64,000 bases of DNA from Belnapia sp. F-4-1 (GCF_000802185.1 NZ_KN676113.1:1429505-1493504); one strand, 5' to 3'; shown: positions 26,513-35,400, counted from the stretch's first letter. Program-made: numbers and translations. The notes: generated by a model not told the origin, from the letters alone.

Positions 26513-26534
26513 CCCCGGGCCCTCGGGCCCGGGG
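26513..26534. promoter_or_regulatory. Perfect GC hairpin over the hpnK ribosome-binding region
   Basis: CCCCGGGCCC and GGGCCCGGGG pair perfectly over 10 bp with only two bases between, ending 7 bp before the hpnK ATG. The only purine-rich stretch near the start (26531-26536) is part of the stem. It would hide the ribosome site on the hpnJ-K transcript; a terminator role is less likely because no T-run follows. Confidence 0.45.
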
Positions 26535-26541
26535 GGCTGCC

Positions 26542-27342
26542 ATGAGTCCCCGCATCATCCTCAACGCCGACGATCTCGGCCTCGCCGGGCCGGTGAATGC
26601 CGCGGTCGAGCAGGCGCACCGCGAGGGCGTGCTGACGGCGGCCAGCCTCATGGTGGGGGAGCCGGCGGCCGAAGAGGGCATCGAGGTGGCGCGGCGCAAT
26701 CCGCGGCTGGCGGTCGGGCTGCATCTGACGCTGACCGACGGGACGCCGACCTTGCCGCCGGAGCGGATTCCGGCGCTTGTTCAGGCGAATGGGCGCTTCC
26801 GCGACGATATGGCGGGGCTTGGGCTGACGCTCGCCGTCTCCGGCGCCGCGCGGGCGCAGTTGCGGGCGGAGATCGCGGCGCAATGCGCGGCCTTCCGGGC
26901 GACGGGGCTCGAATGCGACCATCTCAATGCGCATAAGCATTATCATCTGCATCCGGTCATTGCGGCGGTGGCCTTTGCCGAGGCGGCGCGCATGGGCGTC
27001 CGGGCGGTGCGTATCCCCTATGAGCCGGGGGCGGGCCGGGCGCTGGCGGCGCTGATCCTCTGGCTGCGGCGGCTGGCCGCGCGGCATGGGCTGCGGGCGC
27101 CGGATCGTGTCGTCGGGCTTGGCTGGACGGGGGCCTTTACCGCGGAGCGGTTGGCGGGGGCGCTGGCCGGGCTGCCGCCGGGGGTGACGGAGCTGTATTT
27201 CCATCCGGCGACGGAGGGCGGCTTCCCCGGCGCGGCGCCCGGCTATCGCTATGCGGAGGAGCTTGCCGCATTGGTCGATCCACGGATTCGCGCCACCTGC
27301 GCCGAGCTCGTGACCGGCGGCTATGCGGCGATGCTGGCGTGA
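26542..27342 (+). CDS. hpnK: Hopanoid N-acetylglucosamine deacetylase HpnK (YdjC-like)
   Basis: This 266-residue YdjC/ChbG-like carbohydrate deacetylase has the metal-binding IILNADDLGLAGPVNAAV at residues 5-22 (Asp-Asp). GLHLTLTDGTP has the next ligand, and DHLNAHKHYHLHPVI near residue 130 carries the catalytic His cluster. HpnK removes the acetyl group from the GlcNAc put on bacteriohopanetetrol by HpnI, before HpnJ acts. The GTG of hpnL overlaps its stop. A strong hairpin just upstream may limit its translation. Confidence 0.88.
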   Translation: MSPRIILNADDLGLAGPVNAAVEQAHREGVLTAASLMVGEPAAEEGIEVARRNPRLAVGLHLTLTDGTPTLPPERIPALVQANGRFRDDMAGLGLTLAVSGAARAQLRAEIAAQCAAFRATGLECDHLNAHKHYHLHPVIAAVAFAEAARMGVRAVRIPYEPGAGRALAALILWLRRLAARHGLRAPDRVVGLGWTGAFTAERLAGALAGLPPGVTELYFHPATEGGFPGAAPGYRYAEELAALVDPRIRATCAELVTGGYAAMLA

Positions 27343-28304
27343 ACCGGCTCGGGCTCCTGCTCGCGGTCGCCGGGCTGGCCGGGGCGCTGCTGCTGATCGG
27401 ACAGCAGGACCTCAGCGAGGTGGGCGGGTTGCTGGCAACGGCCGGGTTCGGGCTGGTGCTGGCGGCGCTGGCGCATGTGCCGTCGATGGCGCTCAACGGC
27501 CATGCCTGGCGACTGCTGCTGCCGCGGGCGCACCGGCCAGGGCTCGGGGCGATGACGGCCAATGTCTGGATTCGCGAGTCCGTGAATGGGCTGCTGCCGG
27601 TGGCGCGGATCGGGGGCGAGATCGCCTCCTACCGGCTGCTGCGGGGCGAAGGCGTCGCGGTGGCACCGGCGGCGGCGAGCCTGATGGTGGACATGGCGCT
27701 CTCCATCCTCAGCCAGCTTGCCTTCTCCCTGCTCGGCCTGGCGCTGCTGGCCTGGGCGGGGGCGGGCATCGGCTGGGGCGCCATCGGGCTCGGGCTGCTG
27801 GCCGGGCTGGCGCTGGCGGGCGGCTTCATCCTGGCACAGCGGGCCGACATCCTTTCCCGCCTCGCGCGGCTGCTGAACGGGGTGGCGGCCGGGCGCTTCC
27901 CCGGCATCGCGGCGCATTCGGCGCGGATCGACCGGATGACGCGGCGCATCTGGCGGGTGCGCGGGGCGATCGCCGGCTGCTTCCTCTGGCAGCTCGCCGG
28001 CTGGCTGGCAGGGTCGCTCGAGATCTGGATCGCCCTCACCGCCCTCGGCTACCCCGTCTCCATCGCCGAGGCGGTGGCGATCGAGGCGATGATCCAGGCG
28101 CTCTCCTCGGCCGCCTTCCTCGTCCCTGGGGCGCTCGGCTTGCAGGAGGCCGGGTTCCTCGGCCTCGGCCTCCTGCTCGGCCTGCCGGCGGAGGCTGCGG
28201 CGGCGCTCGCCATCGCCCGCCGCCTGAGGGACCTCATCATCTTCCTGCCGGGGCTGCTGGCCTGGGTCTGGATGGAGCGGCGGATGGTGCCGCAGCCATC
28301 CTGA
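27339..28304 (+). CDS. hpnL: HpnL-type lysyl-PG-synthase-like membrane protein
   Basis: This 321-residue polytopic membrane protein has about eight hydrophobic segments and belongs to the UPF0104/LPG_synthase_TM family. In hopanoid clusters it is called HpnL. Family stretches are VWIRESVNGLLPVARIGGEIASYRLL (about 77-102) and EAMIQALSSAAFLVPGALGLQEAGFLGL near residue 262. It may move hopanoid intermediates across the membrane, but this is inferred from family context. The GTG start overlaps the hpnK stop. The gene abuts the convergent SDR gene with no intergenic base. Confidence 0.85.
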   Translation: MNRLGLLLAVAGLAGALLLIGQQDLSEVGGLLATAGFGLVLAALAHVPSMALNGHAWRLLLPRAHRPGLGAMTANVWIRESVNGLLPVARIGGEIASYRLLRGEGVAVAPAAASLMVDMALSILSQLAFSLLGLALLAWAGAGIGWGAIGLGLLAGLALAGGFILAQRADILSRLARLLNGVAAGRFPGIAAHSARIDRMTRRIWRVRGAIAGCFLWQLAGWLAGSLEIWIALTALGYPVSIAEAVAIEAMIQALSSAAFLVPGALGLQEAGFLGLGLLLGLPAEAAAALAIARRLRDLIIFLPGLLAWVWMERRMVPQPS

Positions 28305-29051
28305 CTACTCCTTGTGGACGCGGAGCGGGCCGAAGCTCTGCACCACCGGCATCACCTGCAACAGGTTGACGTTCACCCGCGCCGGGCGAGTCGCCACCCA
28401 ATGCACGATGTCGGCGATATCCTCCGGCGTCAGCGGGTCGGTCCCGGCATAGACGCCGGCCGCCTTCTCGGCATCGCCGCCGAAGCGCACGGTGGAGAAC
28501 TCCGTCCCGCCGACGAGGCCCGGCTCGATATCCGTCACCCGCACCTTGGTCCCATGCAGGTCGGCGCGGAGGTTGTAGCTGAACTGGCGGACGAAGGCCT
28601 TGGTGGCGCCGTAGACGTTGCCGCCGGGATAGGGCCATTCCGCCGCCGTCGAGCCGATGTTGAGGACATGGCCGGCATTGCGCTTCACCATGCCCGGCAG
28701 CACGGCATGGGTGAGGTACATCACCCCCTTCACGTTGGTGTCGAGCATCGCCTCCCAGTCGTCGAGCGAGGCCTCCTGCGCCGGCGCGATGCCGCGCGCG
28801 AGGCCGGCATTGTTCACCAGCAGGTCGATGGCGGCCCATTCGGCGGGGAGGCCGGCAATGGCCGCCTCCACCGCCGCCCGGTCGGCGACGTCGAGGGCGA
28901 GCGGCAGGACCTGGCCGGGCAGCTCGGCGGCCAGCGCGTCCAGCCGTTCCTGCCGGCGGCCGGCGGCGATGATGCGGGCGCCGTCGGCGGCGAAGCGGCG
29001 TGCGATGGCGAGGCCGAATCCGGCCGTGGCTCCGGTGACAAAAACGATCAT
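28305..29051 (-). CDS. Short-chain dehydrogenase, YdfG-like
   Basis: This 248-residue classical SDR has the cofactor motif VTGATAGFGLAIARRFAADG at residues 5-24. AGRRQERL suggests NADP preference. NNAGLA is near residue 88, and the catalytic set is Ser (NIGSTAAEWPYPGG) with YGATK near residue 152. It closely resembles E. coli YdfG, a 3-hydroxy acid (serine/allo-threonine) dehydrogenase, including FSTVRFGGDAEKA near 192. It is a single gene convergent with hpnL, so hopanoid involvement is not implied. Confidence 0.88.
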   Translation of the reverse strand: MIVFVTGATAGFGLAIARRFAADGARIIAAGRRQERLDALAAELPGQVLPLALDVADRAAVEAAIAGLPAEWAAIDLLVNNAGLARGIAPAQEASLDDWEAMLDTNVKGVMYLTHAVLPGMVKRNAGHVLNIGSTAAEWPYPGGNVYGATKAFVRQFSYNLRADLHGTKVRVTDIEPGLVGGTEFSTVRFGGDAEKAAGVYAGTDPLTPEDIADIVHWVATRPARVNVNLLQVMPVVQSFGPLRVHKE

Positions 29052-29160
29052 GCCTTCTCCTTCGCGGGGGCGTGATGCCAGCCAATGCGGCCAGGGATTG
29101 AAAAGTCTTACGGTTTGTCCATCTTCCGCCGGGTCGGCCGGCGCTGTAGACTACCGTCAA

Positions 29161-29270
29161 GGTGGCATGTTCCCATGCATATGGGCACCTGTTGAGCCGA
29201 TGTGCCATCGCCTTGGGCGGCTGGTGCGAATAAGGGCGCTGAGCCATGCGCCTCCTGACCCATCGGAGGC
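29161..29270 (+). promoter_or_regulatory. Leader of the RND metal-efflux operon with dyad and SD hairpin
   Basis: The interval holds a near-perfect dyad at 29169-29188 (GT-t-CCCAT-GCAT-ATGGG-c-AC), a plausible operator, and a hairpin GCCTCC / GGAGGC at 29250-29255 and 29265-29270. The second arm contains the GGAGG Shine-Dalgarno of the GTG at 29279. I see no CueR-type box here. Both structures are directly visible; regulation by metal is inference. Confidence 0.4.
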
Positions 29271-29278
29271 CTTAGACC

Positions 29279-30412
29279 GTGCGGATTCTCCTCGGCGCAC
29301 CTTTTCTCGCGTGCGCCTTCTCCTCCCTGTTGCTGCTGGCCCCGCTGCCAGTGCATGGGGCGGAGCCTGCGCCGAACGAGGTGCAGATCCCGATCGACGA
29401 GCGGCAATACCGCGCCGCCGGCATCGAGGTCGTGCGCGTCGAGGCCGAGGGAGGCACCACCCAGACCATGCTGCCCGGCACGGTGAGCGTGCCGCCGCAG
29501 CAGTTGCGCGTCGTCGCCGCCCCGGCGGCGGGGCTGGTGGAGGCCGTCCTGGTCGCGCCGAACGAGCCGGTGAAGGAAGGCCAGCCCATCGCCCGGTTGC
29601 GCAGCACGGACCTGCTCGAGGCGCAGCGCACCTATCTCCAGGCCCTCTCGGCCGAGAAGCTGGCCGCCGAGAAGCTGCGGCGCGACGAGCAGATGCACCG
29701 CGAGCGCATCATCGCCGAGCGCCGCCTGCTGACGACGCGCGCCGATCACGACTATGCCCGCACCACCTTGCAGGAGCGCGAGCAGATGCTGGCGCTGCTC
29801 GGCATGGCGGAGGCGGATATCCGTGCCGTCCGCGACCAGCGCCGCATGGTCCCGGCCCTCACCGTCAGCGCGCCGGCCGATGGCGTGGTGCTCGAGGTCC
29901 GCGCCACGGCCGGCGAGCGCATCGCCCCGGCCGCGCCGCTGTTCAGCATCGCCCAGCTCGACCCGCTCTGGATCACCTTGCAGATGCCGCTCTCCCAGGC
30001 GAATGCGATCACCCCCGGCACCCGCGTCGGCGTGCCGGGGACGCCGGCGCAGGGCGAGGTCATCCGCCTCGGCCGCGCCGTGGATTCCGCCACCCAGTCC
30101 CTCGCCGCCGTGGTCGAGGTCTCGGACGGGGCGGAGGCGCTGCGGCCCGGCCAGGTGGTGACGGCGAGCGTCGCGCTCCGCCCCAACGGCACGCCGCAAT
30201 GGCGCCTGCCCTCCGGCGCCGTGGTGCGCCATGCCGGCCAGTCCTGGGTTTTCGTCCGCAGCGCGCATGGCTTCCGCGCCCGGCCGGTGGTCGTGATCGC
30301 GGAGACCGCCAGCACCGTCTCCATCCGTGCCAGCCTCACCACGGAGGACCAAGTGGCGACACGCGGCATCCTTTCGCTGCTGGCCGAACTCACCGAGATC
30401 TACGGGGGCTGA
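29279..30412 (+). CDS. RND efflux periplasmic adaptor, CusB/CzcB-like
   Basis: This 377-residue membrane-fusion protein has a signal peptide ending near AHGAEP-like sequence (about residue 27). A barrel-sandwich half-motif (LRVVAAPAAGLVEAVLVAPNEPVKEGQPIARL, about 75-105) precedes a coiled-coil hairpin (about 115-175). The second lipoyl half is LTVSAPADGVVLEVRATAGERIAPAAPLFSI, and a beta-barrel and membrane-proximal domain close it. There is no Met-rich N-terminal copper-binding stretch as in E. coli CusB. It links the RND pump at 30420 to the outer-membrane channel at 33566; the GTG start is preceded by GGAGG. Confidence 0.88.
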   Translation: MRILLGAPFLACAFSSLLLLAPLPVHGAEPAPNEVQIPIDERQYRAAGIEVVRVEAEGGTTQTMLPGTVSVPPQQLRVVAAPAAGLVEAVLVAPNEPVKEGQPIARLRSTDLLEAQRTYLQALSAEKLAAEKLRRDEQMHRERIIAERRLLTTRADHDYARTTLQEREQMLALLGMAEADIRAVRDQRRMVPALTVSAPADGVVLEVRATAGERIAPAAPLFSIAQLDPLWITLQMPLSQANAITPGTRVGVPGTPAQGEVIRLGRAVDSATQSLAAVVEVSDGAEALRPGQVVTASVALRPNGTPQWRLPSGAVVRHAGQSWVFVRSAHGFRARPVVVIAETASTVSIRASLTTEDQVATRGILSLLAELTEIYGG

Positions 30413-30419
30413 CCGCACC

Positions 30420-33400
30420 ATGCTGATGCGCCTTGTGGCGCTGGCCCTGAGCCAGCGGCTGATCGTCGCGCTTGCCACGCTCGGGCTGATCGCCTGGGGG
30501 GTGAACGCCTATCGCAAGCTGCCGATCGACGCCTTCCCCGATGTCTCCCCGACCCAGGTGCTGGTCGCCATGCAGGCGCCCGGCCTGCCGCCGGAGGAGC
30601 TCGAGACGCAGGTGACCAATCCGGTCGAGCTGGCGATGAAGGGCATTCCCGGCCTCGTCAACATCCGCTCCATCACGCGCTATGCGACGGCGCTGATGAC
30701 TTTCGAATTCGCCCCCGGCACCGACATCTACTGGGCGCGTACGCAGGTGGACCAGCGGCTCGACGACCTCGAATCGCAATTCCCCGACGGCGTCTCGGGC
30801 GGCCTTGCCCCGGTCGTCACGCCGCTCGGCGAGATGCTGATGTTCACGCTGGAGGGCGGCACGCTCTCGCCCATGCAGCGGCGCACGCTGCTCGACTGGG
30901 TGATCCGGCCGCAGCTCCGCGGCCTGCCGGGCGTCGCCGACGTCAACACCCTCGGCGGCCATGTCCGCACCTATGAGGTGGCGCCCGATCCGGCGGCGAT
31001 GGCGGCGCGCGGCATCACCACCGCCATGCTGGCCGAGGTGCTGGGCCAGAACAACCGCAACGACGGCGCCGGCCGCGTGCAGGACGGCGAGGAGGCGCTG
31101 CTGGTGCGCGCCGAGGGCCGCATCCGCACGCTGGAGGATATCCGCGCCATCGTCGTCGTCTCGCATCCGACCGGCGTGGTGCGCGTCGGCGACATCGCCG
31201 ATGTCCGCTTCGGCGCGCTGGCGCGCAACGGCGTCGTCACCCGCAACGGCGAAGGCGAGGCGGTGTGGGGCATCGTGCTCGGCCTGCGCGGCGCCAATGC
31301 GCGCACCGTCGTCAACGGCGTCACCGCCAAGCTGGCCGACATCCAGAAGACGCTGCCCGAGGGCGTGAAGATCGATATCTTCTACGACCGCAACGACCTG
31401 ATCGAGAAGGCGGTCTGGACGGTCCAGAAAGTGCTGCTGGAGGCGATCGCCCTCGTTACCGTGCTGCTGATCCTATTCCTCGGCAACCTCCGCGCGGCGC
31501 TGGTTGTCTCGCTCGCCCTGCCGCTCTCGGTGCTCTCGACCTTCGGGGTGATGTCGCTCTACGGCCTCTCGGCCAACATCATGTCGCTCGGCGGCCTCGC
31601 CATCGCCATCGGCCTGCTGGTTGACTGCGCCGTGGTGGTGGTCGAGAACGTGGCGCATCGCCTGGCCGGGATGGAGGGCAAGCCGGGCCTCAAGGCGCGC
31701 AGCCAGGCGACGCTGGAGGCGGTGCGGGAGGTGGCGGTACCGCTGGTCTCGGGCGTGGTCGTCATCGTCACCGTCTTCGTCCCCCTGCTCTCGCTGCAGG
31801 GGCTGGAGGGGCGGCTCTTCGGCCCGGTGGCGCTGACCATCATCTTCGCCCTCTGCGCCGCGCTGCTGCTCTCGCTCACCGTCGTTCCGGCGCTCGCCGC
31901 CTCGGTGCTGAAGGCGGGAGGGCACGCGAAGGAGCCCTGGCTCGTCCGCCGGCTGCACGCAGTCTACGACCCCTTCCTCGCCTGGGCGATGAAGAACCCG
32001 CTGAAGGTGGGCGGCGCGGCGCTGGCCGGGCTGGGCCTCGCGGTGTTCCTGTTCGGCCGCATCGGCTCCACCTTCATGCCCGTGATGGACGAGGGCACGC
32101 CGGTCGTCACGCTGCGCAAGCACCCGACTGTCAATGTCGATCAGGCCGCCGAGTCCGACCTGCTGCTCCAGCGCGAGATCATGCAGCGCGTGCCCGAGGT
32201 GCGCGGCATCATGGGCCGTGCCGGTGCCGACGAGCTGGGCATCGACCCGGTCGGGCTGAACGACAGCGACCTCTTCCTCAACATCGCCCCGCGCGAGGAG
32301 TGGCGCGACAAGAAGAACCGCGACTTCGTCATCGATGAGGTGCGCAAGGTGCTCGATGCCTTCCCCGGCATCTCCTATGCCATCAACCAGCCGATCGACA
32401 TGCGGGTGCAGGAGATGATCATCGGCGCCCGCGGCGACGTGGTGGTGAAGGTCTTCGGCTACTCGATCGGCGAGCTGAACACGATCGCCCGCCAGGTGGA
32501 GGAGACGGTGCGCGGCATCGCCGGCTCCTCGGAGGTCTTTGCGCTGCGCAACGAGGGGATGAAGTATCTCCGCGTCGAGATCGACCGCTTCGCCGCCGGC
32601 CGCCTCGGCCTCAACGTGCGGGACGTGCAGCAGGCGCTGCGCGTCTGGGTGGACGGGCGCGACATGGGGCTGGTGCTGGAGCAGGAGCGGCGCATCCCGC
32701 TGATGCTGCGCGGCGAGGGCAGCCTCCGCCGCTCGGCCACCGACCTGCAGCGGCTGGTGCTTGCCCTGCCGGGCGGGCGCACCGTGGCGCTCTCCCAGGT
32801 GGCGCGCATCACCGAGGAGGAAGGGCCGATCCAGGTGATTCGCGAGGGCACCCAGCGCTACGCCACCATCCTTGCCAATGTCCGAGGGCGGGACCTGGTC
32901 GGCTTCGTCGCCGAGGCGCAGGCCGCGGTCGCGCAGCGGGTGGAGCTGCCGCCCGGCTACCGGATGGAGTGGGGCGGGCAGTTCGAGAACCAGCAGCGCG
33001 CCTCGGCCCGCCTCGCCATCGTCGTGCCCATCGCGCTCGGCATGATCTTCCTGCTGCTCTACTTCACCTTCGGCTCGGCGCGGCAGGCGGCGCTGGTCTT
33101 CTGCAACGTGCCCTTCGCCGCGATCGGCGGCGTGGTGGCGCTCTGGCTCTCGGGCGAGTTCCTCTCGGTGCCCGCCTCGGTCGGCTTCATCGCGCTGATC
33201 GGCATCGCCGTGCTGAACGGCGTGGTGCTGGTCTCCTACATCAACCGGCTGATCGCCGAGGAGGGGCTGGCGCTGGCCGATGCGGTGCGCGAGGGAGCGA
33301 AGCGGCGGATGACACCGGTGATCCTTACCGCCACCATCGCCGCCTTCGGCCTTGTCCCCTTTCTCTTCGCCACCGGGCCGGGGGCGGAGATCCAGCAGCC

Positions 33401-33566
33401 GCTGGCCGTGGTCGTCATCGGGGGCCTGGTCACGGCGACGGTGCTGACGCTGGTGCTGCTGCCGATCCTCTACGCCCGCTTCGCCCTGCCGAAGGCCGAG
33501 GCCGAAGCGGCACCAGCCGCCAGAACAGCGCCCCCGGCCGGCGCCAAGCCAGTGCCTGCCGAGTGA
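30420..33566 (+). CDS. Heavy-metal RND efflux pump, CusA/CzcA family
   Basis: This 1048-residue proton-driven HME-RND pump has twelve helices and two large periplasmic loops. The proton-relay helix reads AIAIGLLVDCAVVVVENVAHR. It lacks the first Asp of divalent-metal CzcA pumps and in this respect resembles CusA (Cu+/Ag+). Of the three methionine positions of E. coli CusA, the loop TPVVTLRKHP and the VGLNDSDLF region lack Met, while RVQEMIIGARGD keeps one. Metal specificity is thus uncertain. It follows the adaptor by 7 bp and overlaps the channel gene by one base (TGATG). Confidence 0.9.
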   Translation: MLMRLVALALSQRLIVALATLGLIAWGVNAYRKLPIDAFPDVSPTQVLVAMQAPGLPPEELETQVTNPVELAMKGIPGLVNIRSITRYATALMTFEFAPGTDIYWARTQVDQRLDDLESQFPDGVSGGLAPVVTPLGEMLMFTLEGGTLSPMQRRTLLDWVIRPQLRGLPGVADVNTLGGHVRTYEVAPDPAAMAARGITTAMLAEVLGQNNRNDGAGRVQDGEEALLVRAEGRIRTLEDIRAIVVVSHPTGVVRVGDIADVRFGALARNGVVTRNGEGEAVWGIVLGLRGANARTVVNGVTAKLADIQKTLPEGVKIDIFYDRNDLIEKAVWTVQKVLLEAIALVTVLLILFLGNLRAALVVSLALPLSVLSTFGVMSLYGLSANIMSLGGLAIAIGLLVDCAVVVVENVAHRLAGMEGKPGLKARSQATLEAVREVAVPLVSGVVVIVTVFVPLLSLQGLEGRLFGPVALTIIFALCAALLLSLTVVPALAASVLKAGGHAKEPWLVRRLHAVYDPFLAWAMKNPLKVGGAALAGLGLAVFLFGRIGSTFMPVMDEGTPVVTLRKHPTVNVDQAAESDLLLQREIMQRVPEVRGIMGRAGADELGIDPVGLNDSDLFLNIAPREEWRDKKNRDFVIDEVRKVLDAFPGISYAINQPIDMRVQEMIIGARGDVVVKVFGYSIGELNTIARQVEETVRGIAGSSEVFALRNEGMKYLRVEIDRFAAGRLGLNVRDVQQALRVWVDGRDMGLVLEQERRIPLMLRGEGSLRRSATDLQRLVLALPGGRTVALSQVARITEEEGPIQVIREGTQRYATILANVRGRDLVGFVAEAQAAVAQRVELPPGYRMEWGGQFENQQRASARLAIVVPIALGMIFLLLYFTFGSARQAALVFCNVPFAAIGGVVALWLSGEFLSVPASVGFIALIGIAVLNGVVLVSYINRLIAEEGLALADAVREGAKRRMTPVILTATIAAFGLVPFLFATGPGAEIQQPLAVVVIGGLVTATVLTLVLLPILYARFALPKAEAEAAPAARTAPPAGAKPVPAE

Positions 33567-34765
33567 TGCCGCCAATGCGTCCGATCCTGCTTCTGCTCGC
33601 CCTCCTGCTCGCGCCGATTGCGGCCGAGGCGCAGGGCGACTCGCTCCTTGCCCGGCATCTTGACCAGGCGGTCTCGCTCGATGCCGCCAGCCGCGGCCTT
33701 GCCGCCCAGCGCGGGGCGGTGGCGGCGCGGAGTGCCACGGTGCGCTCGCCCATCGCCGGCTCGCCCGCCGTCAGCGGCGCCTGGCGCACCGATACGCGCG
33801 GGCCGCGCGAGGCGCTGCAATTCGACCTGGAAGTGGGCGCCCCGATCTGGCTGCCCGGCCAGCGCAGCGCCCTCGGCAATGCCGTGGCGACAGGCGTCAC
33901 CGAGGTGGAACGGCAGATCGCGCAGCGCCGGCTGGAACTGGCCACGCTGCTGCGCGAATACTGGTGGAACGCGGTGCTGGCGGCACGCGACCAGCGCCTC
34001 GCCCGCGACCGGCTGGCCACGGCGCGCGACATCGCCCGCGACGTGGCCCGCCGCGCCCAGCTCGGCGACATCCCGCCCTCCGACAGCCTGCTGGCGCAGA
34101 ACGAGACGCTGGCGGCGGAACTGGCGCTGGCCGATGCCGATGCCGCGCTGGTCGCCGCCCGCGCTGTCTACGCCACGTTGACCGGCGGCGCCGAGCCCGA
34201 CCTGCCGACGGAGTCGCCGGCGCCGCGTACGGCGCGCCACCCGTTGCTGGCCGCCGCCGAGGCGAGCCTCGCCCGCGCCGAGGCGGAGGCCCGGCTGGTG
34301 GCGGCGACGCCGCGCGACAACCCGGAACTGGGCGTATTCGGCCAGAGCCAGAACGGCAACGTGACGGAGCAGGGCGTCTCGCTCGGCCTCCGCCTCCGCC
34401 TGCCGCTGGCGACCGAGGCGCGCAACGCCCCACGCCGTGCCGCGGCCGAGGCGGAGATCACCCGTGCCACGGCGGTGCTCACCCAGCAGCAGCGGCTGGT
34501 GCGGGCGGGGGTGCTCGCGGCCGAGCAGGCGCTGCGCGCGGCGGAGGAAGCCTTCCGCATCGCCCGCCAGCGCCTCTCCATTGCCGACCAGCAGCTCGAT
34601 ACCGCGCGCCGGGCCTTTCGCGCCGGCGAGACGGGCATCTTCGACCTCTACCGGGTGCGGCAGCTTCAGCTGGAAGCGGCCGGAGCGGAGGCGCGGGCCT
34701 CGGTGCAGCTCGGCCGGGCGCGGTCGCGGCTCAACCAGGCGGTGGGGTATGCGCCGGGGCTGTGA
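33566..34765 (+). CDS. TolC/CusC-type outer-membrane efflux channel
   Basis: This 399-residue channel protein has a signal peptide ILLLLALLLAPIAAEAQG, cut near residue 22. Two repeats of long coiled helices (about 110-200 and 300-385) enclose short beta segments, typical of outer-membrane efflux proteins. The ends of the helices carry Ala/Arg/Gln-rich heptads such as EQALRAAEEAFRIARQRL. No lipobox cysteine is present, unlike E. coli CusC. It completes the tripartite RND system. Start could be ATG 33566 or the GTG one codon before; the first overlaps the pump stop. Confidence 0.85.
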   Translation: MPPMRPILLLLALLLAPIAAEAQGDSLLARHLDQAVSLDAASRGLAAQRGAVAARSATVRSPIAGSPAVSGAWRTDTRGPREALQFDLEVGAPIWLPGQRSALGNAVATGVTEVERQIAQRRLELATLLREYWWNAVLAARDQRLARDRLATARDIARDVARRAQLGDIPPSDSLLAQNETLAAELALADADAALVAARAVYATLTGGAEPDLPTESPAPRTARHPLLAAAEASLARAEAEARLVAATPRDNPELGVFGQSQNGNVTEQGVSLGLRLRLPLATEARNAPRRAAAEAEITRATAVLTQQQRLVRAGVLAAEQALRAAEEAFRIARQRLSIADQQLDTARRAFRAGETGIFDLYRVRQLQLEAAGAEARASVQLGRARSRLNQAVGYAPGL

Positions 34766-35353
34766 TCAACCCCGCAGGGCGGTGGCCGTGCGCTGCCGCA
34801 GCTCGGCCACCAGCCGCTGCGCCCCACCGTCGCGGAGCAACCCCGCGAATTCGGAGCGGCGGCTGGCCAGCTCGCTGATCGTGCCGGTCAGGTAGACATC
34901 GACGATGCGGCTTTCGCGCAGCAGGTAGTTGATCTGCACCGGCGAGTCGTTCGGGCGGACGATCCGCGTGTTGACCAGCACGTCGCCGTTGGGGCGCGGC
35001 GTGCTGCCCTCGATCTCGAAGCTCTCGCCGCCATAGCCGTCGAAGCGGTTGGCATAGGTGGCGATGGACCAGTCGCTGAAGGCCGCCACCAGCGCCTGCT
35101 GGTCGGCCGGGGAGAAGGTGGTCCAGGGCGGGCCGACGGCGATGCGGGCCATGGCCGGCAGGTTGAAGACCTGCTCCATCACCGGCCGGAGGCGCTGCTC
35201 CCGCCCGCGGACGCCGAGGCTGCGGGCGTTCCTCATCACGTCGAGCAGGGCGGCGTTCAGCCGTTCGATCGGCGCCGTCTGCGCCCGGGCGGCGGGGGCA
35301 ATGGAAAGGGCCGCAAGCGCGGCGAGCAGGGTGCGGCGGGCGATGCTGTTCAT
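34766..35353 (-). CDS. MlaC/HpnM-like periplasmic lipid carrier
   Basis: This 195-residue protein has a signal peptide (RRTLLAALAALSIAPAARAQ, cut near residue 25). The Ttg2D/MlaC domain follows: LRPVMEQVFNLPAMARIAVG, FSPADQQALVAAFSDWSIATYANRF, and RESRIVDVYLTGTISELASRRSEFAGLL. MlaC shuttles phospholipids between MlaA and the MlaFEDB complex; the close homologue HpnM is tied to hopanoid transport. No mlaFEDB genes are present here. It is convergent with the TolC-like gene (zero spacing), and a 9-bp hairpin separates it from trpS. Confidence 0.85.
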   Translation of the reverse strand: MNSIARRTLLAALAALSIAPAARAQTAPIERLNAALLDVMRNARSLGVRGREQRLRPVMEQVFNLPAMARIAVGPPWTTFSPADQQALVAAFSDWSIATYANRFDGYGGESFEIEGSTPRPNGDVLVNTRIVRPNDSPVQINYLLRESRIVDVYLTGTISELASRRSEFAGLLRDGGAQRLVAELRQRTATALRG

Positions 35354-35374
35354 GCGCCGCCCTCTAGCATGGGC

Positions 35375-35400
35375 CGGCCCCGGCCCGCGATCCGGGGCCG
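35375..35400. terminator. GC hairpin between trpS and mlaC
   Basis: CGGCCCCGG and CCGGGGCCG form a perfect 9-bp stem with an 8-nt loop, 29 bp beyond the trpS stop on the minus strand. It may terminate trpS transcripts before mlaC or act as mlaC leader structure. No T-run follows on the minus strand. Confidence 0.4.

Noticed and set aside
28000-29500. Change of GC skew suggesting a replication terminus or an inserted block
   Set aside because: By-eye base counts of single lines from several regions were inconsistent, and no dif-like site was found.
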